DNA of 14,181 nucleotides from Acidobacteriota bacterium (GTDB lineage: Bacteria > Acidobacteriota > Blastocatellia > RBC074). The DNA lies in the NCBI GenBank assembly GCA_022614735.1, contig JAKEHZ010000139.1, positions 1 through 14,181 on the forward strand, in the 5' to 3' direction. A model generated the notes under the pieces. It had not been told where the DNA came from and ran no database searches. It saw only the letters and a program-made list of their open reading frames with translations. This document shows positions 6,511 to 12,643 of this stretch, piece by piece. Position numbers and translations under genes: made by a program. Within the stretch, counting starts at the first letter, position 1, and every line of letters starts with the position of its first letter.

Positions 6511-6978
6511 ATGAAAATCCTGTTGGCTGTAGATGGTTCGGCTTGTAGTGACTTGGCGGTAAAGGAGGTCGCGCGGCGGCCCTGGCCGGAGGGCAGCGAG
6601 GTTAAGGTGGTTTCAGTTGCAGAGTCGCACATCCCTTTCACACCGGAGCCTGGGCTTCTCCCTGCTAATTATTACGAGGATCTGGAGAAGGCGGCCCGCA
6701 GCCATGCCCGGTCCGTCGTTGATAAGGCATTGGCCAGGCTTCGTGAAGAGGGCGAACAGAAACTTCGGGTCACAAGTGATATCTTCATTGACTCAGTCAA
6801 GGATGCCCTTATTGAAGAAGCTGAGCGCTGGGATGCAGACCTGATAGTTGTCGGGTCTCACGGTTATCGAGGATATAAACGATTTCTGCTCGGCTCCGTC
6901 TCACAGGCAGTTGCCGCTCAAGCCAAGTGTTCTGTAGAAATCGTGCGCGCAGCACGTACGAACGAAGATGATGACTGA
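6511..6978 (+). CDS. Universal stress protein (UspA family, ATP-binding type)
   Basis: The 155-residue protein is a single Usp domain. It starts MKILLAVDGSACSD, with the Asp of the first strand contacting the nucleotide. Near the C-terminus it has VVGSHGYRGYKRFLLGSVS (114-132), an exact G-2x-G-9x-G-S motif for ATP binding, followed by KCSVEIVR. AGGAGG lies six bases before the ATG. Proteins of this type bind ATP, dimerise, and promote survival under starvation, oxidative or hypoxic stress; the partner is unknown. It is preceded by a sigma-54 box at 6279-6294 and by a large inverted repeat, and followed by a near-perfect terminator hairpin, so it is a single-gene transcript. Confidence 0.95.
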   Translation: MKILLAVDGSACSDLAVKEVARRPWPEGSEVKVVSVAESHIPFTPEPGLLPANYYEDLEKAARSHARSVVDKALARLREEGEQKLRVTSDIFIDSVKDALIEEAERWDADLIVVGSHGYRGYKRFLLGSVSQAVAAQAKCSVEIVRAARTNEDDD

Positions 6979-6980
6979 AC

Positions 6981-7019
6981 AGCTATAGCCGCAGTTTCCA
7001 GGAACCTGCGGATATAGCT
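6981..7019 (+). terminator. Terminator hairpin after USP1
   Basis: Arms 6981-6999 and 7001-7019 (AGCTATAGCCGCAG... and ...CTGCGGATATAGCT) pair over 19 bases with two mismatches around a one-base loop, two bases after the stop codon. GAAGATTTTGATT follows; the T-run is short, so termination may be partial. Confidence 0.6.
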
Positions 7020-7060
7020 GAAGATTTTGATTGCGGCAGATGGATCGGAATCAAAATTAG
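7018..7060 (+). pseudogene. Relic of the start of another universal stress protein gene
   Basis: From 7021 the plus strand reads KILIAADGSES and then loses similarity. This is the typical first strand of a Usp domain (MKILIAADGSE), here with CTG instead of a start codon and directly overlapping the end of the USP1 terminator. Codons differ from those of the USP1 start, so it is not a recent duplicate. Only about 11 residues survive. Confidence 0.45.
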
Positions 7061-7100
7061 TTCTGGTTTGGTATGGACTCAGGGGAGATTCATGTGCCGT

Positions 7101-7409
7101 TCATCTCCCATTACGGGCAGCCAGCCAACCGATTACAACGCCGAATGCCAAACCGACTCCAAATGTGATCCCAACAGACTGAAACGGATGCCGCTTCACT
7201 CGATGAGCTGCATCGTCGAGCACATCATCCGCGGCGTTGCGACTGCGTTTTATCACGCGTTTCGCCGCATCTTTTGCAGTATCTAGCCCTTCCTCAAAAG
7301 CGTCAACGACAATCTCCTTGATTTGAGACGCTTCGGCTGCAATCTCAGATCCGATCTCGCCCAATCTGTCGCCAGCGTCAGTAGTTTTCTTCATGACCTT
7401 TGATTCCAT
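7101..7409 (-). CDS. DUF883 (ElaB/YqjD)-like membrane-anchored protein
   Basis: The 102-residue protein starts at the ATG at 7409, preceded by GGAGG seven bases upstream; the frame extends further up but without a start that has a ribosome-binding site. Residues 10-70 form a charged, alanine-rich amphipathic helix (SEIAAEASQIKEIVVDAFEE, DTAKDAAKRV). VKRHPFQSVG then leads into a glycine-zipper membrane helix (75-96) and the basic end AARNGR. This is the layout of the ElaB/YqjD/YgaM group, tail-anchored inner-membrane proteins that in E. coli are made in stationary phase and bind ribosomes. Lies 88 bases after the small membrane protein gene and has no promoter of its own that I can see, so it is probably the second gene of that operon. 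Confidence 0.8.
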   Translation of the reverse strand: MESKVMKKTTDAGDRLGEIGSEIAAEASQIKEIVVDAFEEGLDTAKDAAKRVIKRSRNAADDVLDDAAHRVKRHPFQSVGITFGVGLAFGVVIGWLAARNGR

Positions 7410-7497
7410 TTTGATTCCTCCAATAGTATTGATCTCATCCGTTCTCGTCCGAGATTTCAACCATCCTCATTTGACAAGCCAAGATGACGATTTTCAA

Positions 7498-7815
7498 TCA
7501 AGCCGCTTTTAGCCGATGCTCCTCTTTTTTCCATTCTTTACTCAATGTAGTACCTTCGATAACTGTTGGTTTGATGGCCTCTGCGGGTTGACCTGAGATC
7601 CCAACCAAGATTGCTGCGAAGAGAACCATCCCGACGATCGGTAAGGCAATAGAAATTGCCGGTAAGTTCAATCTCTGAAAGTATAAGAAGGGCATTCCAC
7701 TCCCAAATCCAACCGCTGTCATCAAGATCATCAGGAGACCCAAAACGACGGTCAGACAAGCACCACAGAGAACCGAAGCAGCAAATGGTACCAATGAATT
7801 CGTGATGTTTTTCAT
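7498..7815 (-). CDS. Small hypothetical membrane protein
   Basis: The 105-residue protein starts at the ATG at 7815, with AAGGAG seven bases upstream. A first hydrophobic block (residues 9-37, with a GAC/TVVLGLLMILM core) and a second (53-74, AISIALPIVGMVLFAAILVGI) predict two membrane helices joined by a short loop, MPFLYFQRLN. The C-terminal 30 residues are charged (SKEWKKEEHRLK) and probably cytoplasmic. I do not recognise a family. It precedes the DUF883-like gene on the same strand, and a weak sigma-54 box sits at 7877-7892. Confidence 0.75.
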   Translation of the reverse strand: MKNITNSLVPFAASVLCGACLTVVLGLLMILMTAVGFGSGMPFLYFQRLNLPAISIALPIVGMVLFAAILVGISGQPAEAIKPTVIEGTTLSKEWKKEEHRLKAA

Positions 7816-7876
7816 ATTTTGCTCCTTTCTCAAGATAAGTCAAAACACACACTACATTACCTTCGTCTCTGCTCAG

Positions 7877-7892
7877 AGCAATTAACATTCCA
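7877..7892 (-). promoter_or_regulatory. Probable sigma-54 promoter for the small membrane protein / DUF883 operon
   Basis: On the minus strand TGGAATGTTAATTGCT: TGG and ATTGCT with correct spacing, but A replaces C after GG. Expected start near 7866, leader about 51 bases. Position and the tandem motif at 8000-8033 support it; sequence alone would not. Confidence 0.5.
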
Positions 7893-7999
7893 TGGAGTGG
7901 ATACGCAGACAATCATCACCGATTCAATGATGTACTGCGATTGTCGCTAACTTTTTATATAGGTCTTCGCGCCTGGGGTAGGGGATTTTTTCTCTCTCC

Positions 8000-8033
8000 G
8001 GGTAATTTCACTTATAAAAATGGGTAACCTCAC
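8000..8033. promoter_or_regulatory. Tandem direct repeat GGGTAA-YY-TCAC, candidate activator sites
   Basis: GGGTAATTTCAC (8000-8011) and GGGTAACCTCAC (8022-8033) are direct copies 22 bases apart, two turns of B-DNA, so a protein would bind both on the same face. They lie 109-142 bases upstream of the minus-strand -24 box at 7877-7892, a normal distance for a sigma-54 activator. A related GGGTAA-AAAG-TCAC occurs on the minus strand at 9926-9939. Confidence 0.45.
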
Positions 8034-8054
8034 GCAATAGGAGCCTCAGTGCTC

Positions 8055-8077
8055 TGGAAACTAAAATTTAGTTTCCA
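8055..8077. repeat. Perfect 11-bp palindrome
   Basis: TGGAAACTAAA (8055-8065) and TTTAGTTTCCA (8067-8077) are exact inverted copies around one A. It lies 17 bases beyond the stop of the downstream ABC ATPase gene, in the gap before the small membrane protein operon. The stem is AT-rich and no T-run follows on the minus strand, so an operator or 3' stabilising hairpin is as likely as a terminator. Confidence 0.5.
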
Positions 8078-8094
8078 TAGTGTACTCATGGACA

Positions 8095-8946
8095 TCAAGT
8101 CAGAAATCGTTGAATCTTTTCATCTAGCGAATTCCAGAATGTTTCATCTTGGCCATCAAAGATAATGTGACCATCGGAGATCATCATAACGCGCGTGTTG
8201 GTCATACAGAACCCACTATCTTCCCGACGTAAAATTGGCCTGCCGTTAGTCGATTTTTCATAAAGGTGAGAGCAGAGGTAGCGGACTTCATCGAGGTTTT
8301 GCGTCACATAAAGTGAACTGACACAGTCGATGTCGCGTTGTCGGATGACTTCACGCGTCATGCGGCGGCTGATAATCGGGTCGAGACCTGAGCAGGGCGA
8401 GTCGTAAAACATAAACTTAGGCGAACCGGCCAAAGCCCGCGCAACAGCAGTCCTCCGACTCATCCCGCCGGAGAGCTCTTCAGGCATCAGATCGTATGCT
8501 TGATCGAGGCCGACGACATGTAGGACCCGGCGGATTTCGGGCTCGATCTCCTCATCGCTCCAGCCCTGTTGCGGCAACCGGTAAGCGATGTTCTCGGCTA
8601 CGCTCATCGAGAATAGAGCGTCCGATTGCATCACTACGCCAACTTTGCTGCGTAACACGAGCAATTCGTCTTCTGTCAGTGAGGTGATCTCCTGGCCCTC
8701 AAGAAAGATTTGCCCACTATCCGGTTTAAGCAAGCCAATCGCCAGTTTAATGATCGTGGTTTTGCCGCAGTTGGATGGCCCAACGATGATCTTCATCCCG
8801 CCGGAAGGCACGATGAAGTTGATACGATCAAGCAGAACGCGGTCATCAAAAGCGATCGAGACATCTCGAAATTCGATCGCGGGTGTGGTGATTGGCGAGT
8901 ATTTTCTCCCGGTTCTATCATTGGATACTGCAGCTGATTTAGACAT
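8095..8946 (-). CDS. ABC transporter ATPase subunit, catalytically degenerate (Mla-like)
   Basis: The 283-residue ABC ATPase starts at the ATG at 8946, with GGGAG about five bases upstream. Walker A is GPSNCGKTT (57-65 region), the Q-loop Gln107 and the signature LSGGM (158-162). The Walker B segment reads FMFYDSPCSGLDP: the catalytic glutamate after Asp182 is Ser183. The switch histidine is Gln216 in YVTQNLDE. A domain with both changes should bind but hardly hydrolyse ATP. It follows 39 bases after a canonical paralogue that shares the same C-terminal layout (a 25-residue insert, then TNTRVMMISDGHIIFDGQDE). Resemblance is to MlaF-type lipid-transport ATPases, but no MlaE permease or MCE protein gene is nearby, so the substrate is unknown. 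Confidence 0.9.
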   Translation of the reverse strand: MSKSAAVSNDRTGRKYSPITTPAIEFRDVSIAFDDRVLLDRINFIVPSGGMKIIVGPSNCGKTTIIKLAIGLLKPDSGQIFLEGQEITSLTEDELLVLRSKVGVVMQSDALFSMSVAENIAYRLPQQGWSDEEIEPEIRRVLHVVGLDQAYDLMPEELSGGMSRRTAVARALAGSPKFMFYDSPCSGLDPIISRRMTREVIRQRDIDCVSSLYVTQNLDEVRYLCSHLYEKSTNGRPILRREDSGFCMTNTRVMMISDGHIIFDGQDETFWNSLDEKIQRFLT

Positions 8947-8970
8947 TGGCTCTCCCGGATGTTTCTTTAA

Positions 8971-8984
8971 CCCGATAAATCGGG
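8971..8984. promoter_or_regulatory. Short intercistronic hairpin between the two ABC ATPase genes
   Basis: CCCGA-taaa-TCGGG, a 5-bp GC-rich stem directly after the stop of the first ATPase gene. It may stabilise or adjust expression of the two cistrons. No T-run. Confidence 0.3.
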
Positions 8985-8985
8985 C

Positions 8986-9795
8986 TCACAGGTCTTCATC
9001 ATCGTGAGTAAATTCGCGCAGGAATTGATCTTCGGCTTCCCACAATTGTTCGTCAGTTCCATCGAAGACAACTTTGCCCTCGTTTATGACGATGAACTTG
9101 GTGTTAACCAGGCAGAGCGTTTTGTCCTCCGCGCGCAACTCGGTCCGGCCGTCAGAGGTTTTTACGGCATAATTGGAGGCAAGGTAACGGACATCGCTGA
9201 GCCGGTGCGTCACAAACATCGAGGTCGCTGCTTCGATATCGCGTAACCGGATTGCCGCCTGGCAGAGTTTATGTGCGGTCGGTGGATCAAGCCCCACTGT
9301 AGGTTCGTCGAAGAGTATGATCTCCGGGTTGTCGACAATGGCTCTCGCAATTGCCACCAACCTTTGCGTCCCGCCGGATAATGAGTCCGGCAATTCTTCA
9401 GCGACACCGCTGAGTTGGGCAAATTCCAACACCTCTTGCACTCTGCGTTCGATCTTGTCTTCAGGCCAGCCGAGTTCGTGAGGGCGGTATGCGATGTTGT
9501 CGTATACCGACAAACTATCAAAGAGTGCCCCCTCCTGGAATACAATGCTCATCTTCTGCCGGATGCGATTGAGTTCATCCTCATCGAGCTGAGAAATCTC
9601 TTCTCCGCTGATCAATATCTGCCCGGCGTCCGGTTTGAGCAGACCCAGTATCAATCGCAGGATAGTCGATTTGCCTGAGCCGGATTGGCCGAGTATTACT
9701 TTCATCTCTCCCTGCTCTACACAGAAGCTCACACTGTCCAGCACTACCTTTGGGCCGAAAGCCAGTCTGACATCTCGAAATTCGATCTTTACCAA
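8986..9795 (-). CDS. ABC transporter ATPase subunit, catalytically complete (Mla-like)
   Basis: The 269-residue ABC ATPase has a full motif set: Walker A GQSGSGKST (36-44), Q-loop Gln87, signature LSGGT (139-143), Walker B IILFDEPTVGLDP with Glu164, and switch His197 in FVTHRLSDV. It begins with a TTG at 9795; the start is set by GGAGGG about five bases upstream and by the first strand VKIEFRDVRLAFG, and no in-frame ATG is near. The C-terminal 65 residues include an insert (KTSDGRTELRAEDKTL) shared with the downstream paralogue. Together the two subunits probably form a heterodimer with one active and one inactive site, powering an envelope lipid transporter whose membrane parts are encoded elsewhere. 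Preceded by a sigma-54 box at 9869-9884. Confidence 0.92.
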   Translation of the reverse strand: MVKIEFRDVRLAFGPKVVLDSVSFCVEQGEMKVILGQSGSGKSTILRLILGLLKPDAGQILISGEEISQLDEDELNRIRQKMSIVFQEGALFDSLSVYDNIAYRPHELGWPEDKIERRVQEVLEFAQLSGVAEELPDSLSGGTQRLVAIARAIVDNPEIILFDEPTVGLDPPTAHKLCQAAIRLRDIEAATSMFVTHRLSDVRYLASNYAVKTSDGRTELRAEDKTLCLVNTKFIVINEGKVVFDGTDEQLWEAEDQFLREFTHDDEDL

Positions 9796-9868
9796 GCCTT
9801 CCCTCCATCTTTGCCGTATTTTTCACACCTCCAACTATATTCGCATATCTGTCGCAACCCTAGTTTAC

Positions 9869-9884
9869 CGCAACTCTAGTGCCA
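9869..9884 (-). promoter_or_regulatory. Sigma-54 (-24/-12) promoter for the ABC ATPase pair
   Basis: On the minus strand TGGCACTAGAGTTGCG: a perfect TGGCAC and TTGC with 10 bases between GG and GC. Expected start near 9858, leader about 63 bases to the TTG start. Confidence 0.82.
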
Positions 9885-10123
9885 TCCGGTTTATCAGCGA
9901 AACAGATCGACCAAGCCACTGGAGCGTGACTTTTTACCCCTTCCACACTACCCGTGGGAAACTTTCCGCAGAGAAAAGATCAGCAATAACCTCAAGAAAA
10001 ACCTTGTCCGACGATAGACTGACAAATCTCTCCCTCAAACAACCTTTAGAGATAAGGAGTTATGCCTACCAGCGGGAGGAAAGGGATGTCAAGCCGAAGC
10101 AGCGGAAATTCGGACTGATAATC

Positions 10124-10139
10124 TGGCATACTTGTTGCT
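10124..10139 (+). promoter_or_regulatory. Sigma-54 (-24/-12) promoter for Hsp20
   Basis: TGGCATACTTGTTGCT: TGGCA and TTGCT with exact spacing. Expected start near 10150, leader about 104 bases. No CIRCE element or sigma-32-like promoter was seen in the same region. Confidence 0.82.
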
Positions 10140-10195
10140 CGCTTTCACATTGGAGCCCGATATCCACCTTTCTCAGGGTGAGATTCAAAATTAAG

Positions 10196-10218
10196 CAGTG
10201 AGAGATTTTTTCTCACTG
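10196..10218 (+). promoter_or_regulatory. Hairpin in the Hsp20 leader
   Basis: CAGTGAGA and TCTCACTG form a perfect 8-bp stem with a 7-base loop, 23 bases before the Shine-Dalgarno (GGAGG at 10242-10246). A short ATTTT follows. It could be an attenuator, an RNA-stabilising hairpin, or part of a temperature-sensitive leader; pairing with the Shine-Dalgarno itself is not evident. Confidence 0.4.
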
Positions 10219-10253
10219 ATTTTGAGATAGATAAACGGAATGGAGGAAATATT

Positions 10254-10748
10254 ATGGCAAACAAAACCGGAGCATCGCTTGCCCCCAAAGAAGGGTTTGG
10301 GGGAATTATCTCAAGGGACCCGTTTCTCCGCGACTTCGAGCAGAGGATGAGGAGGATCTTCGGTGAGGGTTTTGGGAGATTCTTCGAACCTTCCGCTGAA
10401 GAGAGCTGGTCATTGACGGCCTGGGCTCCGTCTTGTGACATCTACGAAACCGATAACGAAATCGTTGTCAAAGCCGAGCTGCCCGAAGTAAAGAAGGAGA
10501 ACATTAAGGTCAGTTTGGAAAACAATGTGCTCATGATCTACGGTGAACGAAAGTTTGAGGAAGAGACGAGGAAGGAGAATTATCACCGCGTTGAGCGCAG
10601 CTACGGCGAGTTTATGCGGAGCTTCACACTGCCTTCGTTTGTTGATCCGAATAAGATCAATGCTGAGTACAAGGATGGTGTGCTGCGCGTAACCATCGCC
10701 AAACGAGAGGAGGCAAAGCCGAAGCAGGTCGAGGTGAAGGTCCAATAA
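10254..10748 (+). CDS. Small heat-shock protein, Hsp20/alpha-crystallin family
   Basis: The 164-residue protein has a variable N-terminal arm (1-55, with DPFLRDFEQRMRRIF typical of bacterial class A small Hsps). The alpha-crystallin domain (about 57-150) shows AELPEVKKENIKVSLENN, LMIYGERK, the dimer-loop segment HRVERSYGEFMRSFTLP and the hallmark DGVLRVTIAK. The C-terminal V-E-V (159-161) fills the I-x-I position used for oligomer assembly. GGAGG lies seven bases before the ATG. It holds unfolding proteins in the cytoplasm without ATP until refolding chaperones act. A single-gene transcript with a strong terminator. Control by a sigma-54 box rather than CIRCE or sigma-32 is unusual. Confidence 0.96.
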   Translation: MANKTGASLAPKEGFGGIISRDPFLRDFEQRMRRIFGEGFGRFFEPSAEESWSLTAWAPSCDIYETDNEIVVKAELPEVKKENIKVSLENNVLMIYGERKFEEETRKENYHRVERSYGEFMRSFTLPSFVDPNKINAEYKDGVLRVTIAKREEAKPKQVEVKVQ

Positions 10749-10795
10749 CCCCGAGCGAATCGTGCGCCTTTTTGCATGATTCAAGATAATTGGTC

Positions 10796-10840
10796 AGTTC
10801 GCCGCAAGCGGCAGTTCGTTCGCTTGCGGCGAACTTTTTT
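10796..10840 (+). terminator. Strong intrinsic terminator after Hsp20
   Basis: GTTCGCCGCAAGCG (10797-10810) pairs perfectly with CGCTTGCGGCGAAC (10821-10834) across a 10-base loop, and six T residues follow at 10835-10840. The clearest terminator in the window. Confidence 0.92.
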
Positions 10841-10924
10841 GGCAGGTTGCGGTAAATACGCTCGCGTCGTTCCGTCTAAATTCGTTCGCGCTCTATGACG
10901 GCTTCAATCTCTTCCAGTGGATCT

Positions 10925-11395
10925 TCAGACGGCCGGTCGCCGGACGACAGAATCCTGAGATGATGGCTCTTCGTTCCTGTAAGCCGGTACGGCCAGGACC
11001 GGGCATTTCGAATTTCGGACTATTCGTTCAGTCGTGCTGCCACGCAGCGCATCCAGAAAACCGTGATGCCCCTGCGTCGCCATCACAAACAGGTCGGAGC
11101 GGCACTCATCAGCTGCTTGGAGAATCTGCTGCTCGACATTTCCATGCCCGTAGGTTTTTTTCCACTGCCATATATTCCGCTGCGGCGTGATCACATTCGG
11201 GAAGCGATCTTCCTCACCGACGTGGAGCAATGTGAAAATCAATTCTTGACATTCGAGAGTTTGGGCAATTGACACGGCACCATCAACCGCGATCTGCGGA
11301 TCCGGGGAGTGATCAACTGGGATGAGGATCTTCAATGTTGTGGAAGAATCCTTCGGAATTACGAAGATGAAAATCAGGACGGCGCCGATACTCAT
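10925..11395 (-). CDS. Universal stress protein (UspA family), second copy
   Basis: The Usp domain is complete from LKILIPVDHS to KCPVLAVPAYR. The nucleotide motif reads MATQGHHGFLDALRGSTTE, that is A-2x-G-9x-G-S: the first glycine of the ATP motif is alanine, common in the family and not decisive for binding. The start is uncertain. The ATG at 11395 adds a hydrophobic stretch (AVLIFIFVIP) unusual for a cytosolic USP and has no Shine-Dalgarno; a TTG at 11335 would give the typical beginning (M)KILIPVDHS. After the TGA at 10925, another frame continues with DPLEEIEAVIERERI and a stop, which suggests a late frameshift that changed the C-terminal tail. A sigma-54-like box lies at 11571-11586. 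Confidence 0.88.
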   Translation of the reverse strand: MSIGAVLIFIFVIPKDSSTTLKILIPVDHSPDPQIAVDGAVSIAQTLECQELIFTLLHVGEEDRFPNVITPQRNIWQWKKTYGHGNVEQQILQAADECRSDLFVMATQGHHGFLDALRGSTTERIVRNSKCPVLAVPAYRNEEPSSQDSVVRRPAV

Positions 11396-11570
11396 CAGCA
11401 ATCTGGCGATGATTGCGAGTCATATGGGGTACATAAATTTATTGTGCCTCCGACTCACAGGTCGCTAGTCTCGCACATCAGCCAGGATCAATGATCTGAG
11501 CCGATGAGTATCGGCGAAAGTGAACCACAAGAGGAGAACTGCAATTGATTTCCCCTCACTCATTTGAAGA

Positions 11571-11586
11571 TGCAAGCAGTGTTCCA
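11571..11586 (-). promoter_or_regulatory. Probable sigma-54 promoter for USP2
   Basis: On the minus strand TGGAACACTGCTTGCA: TGG, AC and CTTGCA with exact spacing; only the C after GG is replaced by A. It lies two bases beyond the cytochrome stop codon. Expected start near 11560, leader 165 bases to the ATG at 11395 or 225 to the TTG at 11335. Confidence 0.55.
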
Positions 11587-11587
11587 A

Positions 11588-12391
11588 TCAAGGAGACTTT
11601 CTCCACAATTTATTCATGACTTTGGTAGCTTCGAAAAAAACCTGATCGGCTTGACCTCGTGACTTGCTCAGATCGAATTCGTGCCAATTTAGCTTCGCGC
11701 CCTTCAATATTGCTGCGAGTCGCTTCAGTTGCTCTTCCTCGGCTTTGAATCCTCTGACACGCTTTCTTTCCTCAGCAATCAGAAAATACGACCAGTCAAT
11801 GACCTCATCAGCGCGGCTGAACGCAGCTATCACATCGCCCGCCTTCTCAGGCACTTCGAGGTACTGCGCCGCCGGACCGCCTGAATTGTTGTGGCAATTG
11901 GCGCAAAGTGCTGTAGTTTCAGGAGGCCAGGTGATCACAGAGGTCGCCATATGATGGTGGCAGGTCGTGCAGCTCGGCCCCGTGCCCGATTCCTGAAACA
12001 TTTTATAGTGCTTGCTTCCGAGGAAGGCGTTAACGACCTCCACGTGGCAGGAGCCGCAGGTCGCGGGCAGGTTCTTCGGGTTCAAGCGGCTCTGTGGAAA
12101 TGCTGCTCGCAGCATTCCGGTGTGTGCGGTCTTCTGGATCTTCGCCGAGGGGTTCCCTCCATGGCATTTTTCGCACCCAACGCCTTTTTCCTGGTGGGCT
12201 GAGTTAAGCCATTCGTAGAAATGGGCGCTGACGCGCAACGGCTCAAGCAGCGTCGAATGGCAGGCTACGCAACTATTATCTCGATAAGCTGTCAGCCGCG
12301 ATTTATTAACCTTCTTCTGTGTCGCTGCGACAGGAAAAGAAAGACATGCGATTCCGAACAAGATCAGCAGCCATAGTTTCGCTCTCTGCAT
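11588..12391 (-). CDS. Pentaheme c-type cytochrome, periplasmic
   Basis: The 267-residue protein starts at the ATG at 12391 (AAGGAG six bases upstream); the frame runs further up but has no ribosome-binding site there. Residues 1-23 are a signal peptide (LWLLILFGIACLSFPVAA). Five heme-binding CxxCH motifs are visible: CVACH 41-45, CEKCH 73-77, CGSCH 112-116, CTTCH 141-145 and CANCH 163-167. HHH after the fourth and further histidines (SAH, GSKHY) could be distal ligands. After residue 180 the chain is helical and charged, without heme sites. It resembles the cytochrome c3/c554-type multiheme electron carriers, but I cannot name the exact family or redox partner. It follows an FAD oxidoreductase gene on the same strand, 252 bases away, with its own sigma-54 box. 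Confidence 0.9.
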   Translation of the reverse strand: MQRAKLWLLILFGIACLSFPVAATQKKVNKSRLTAYRDNSCVACHSTLLEPLRVSAHFYEWLNSAHQEKGVGCEKCHGGNPSAKIQKTAHTGMLRAAFPQSRLNPKNLPATCGSCHVEVVNAFLGSKHYKMFQESGTGPSCTTCHHHMATSVITWPPETTALCANCHNNSGGPAAQYLEVPEKAGDVIAAFSRADEVIDWSYFLIAEERKRVRGFKAEEEQLKRLAAILKGAKLNWHEFDLSKSRGQADQVFFEATKVMNKLWRKSP

Positions 12392-12425
12392 AGCACGCTC
12401 CTTTTTAAGAAATCGTGTCGGTGAA

Positions 12426-12485
12426 TCAATACTGTTAGCCCTATAGAGCAATGCGAATGCCAGATGCTTTTCGATTCAATACTGT
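12426..12485. repeat. Direct repeat TCAATACTGT flanking the cytochrome promoter
   Basis: TCAATACTGT occurs at 12426-12435 and 12476-12485, each preceded by GAA or GAT (GAWTCAATACTGT). They are 50 bases apart, about five helical turns. They bracket the sigma-54 box at 12447-12462: one copy covers the expected start site, the other lies just upstream of -24. A looping repressor or an accessory regulator could use them. Confidence 0.4.
12447..12462 (-). promoter_or_regulatory. Sigma-54 (-24/-12) promoter for the cytochrome
   Basis: On the minus strand TGGCATTCGCATTGCT: TGGCA and ATTGCT with exact spacing. Expected start near 12436, leader about 45 bases to the ATG at 12391. Confidence 0.82.
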
Positions 12486-12643
12486 GTAAAGATACCCACT
12501 ATTTGGGCGGAATCGCACACCAGTTGAAAATTTCGCTGCGGATACAGGGCAAATCGGGGACACGAGTCAGCCGTAGTAGAGACCGGGTAATTGGCCCCGC
12601 AGAGATTGAGTTATGAATCTATGAAACAAACGCATCCGCCGAG

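Larger units (their letters stand above)
9796..10253. other. Divergent intergenic region, ABC ATPases / Hsp20
   Basis: These 458 bases hold no convincing gene. They contain divergent sigma-54 boxes (9869-9884 minus, 10124-10139 plus), a GGGTAA-AAAG-TCAC motif on the minus strand (9926-9939), a GTGGG-type symmetric CCCGTGGG (around 9949), and an 8-bp hairpin at 10196-10218 in the Hsp20 leader. An 18-codon frame at 10062-10118 has AAGGAG too close to its ATG and no recognisable product. Confidence 0.65.

Noticed and set aside
10062..10118. 18-codon frame in the Hsp20 upstream region with AAGGAG before its ATG
   Set aside because: The Shine-Dalgarno is only two bases from the ATG, the frame lies upstream of the predicted transcription start, and the peptide resembles nothing.
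9635..10201. 188-codon plus-strand frame overlapping the ABC ATPase start
   Set aside because: Its first part is antisense to a well-supported gene and the rest has no domain-like features or ribosome-binding site.
11383..11516. 14-base inverted repeat CGCCGATACTCATC / GATGAGTATCGGCG
   Set aside because: Part of one copy lies in the USP2 coding region, the copies are 106 bases apart, and the length is close to chance for the window. The right copy can fold alone (CCGAT-gagt-ATCGG) but without any supporting context.
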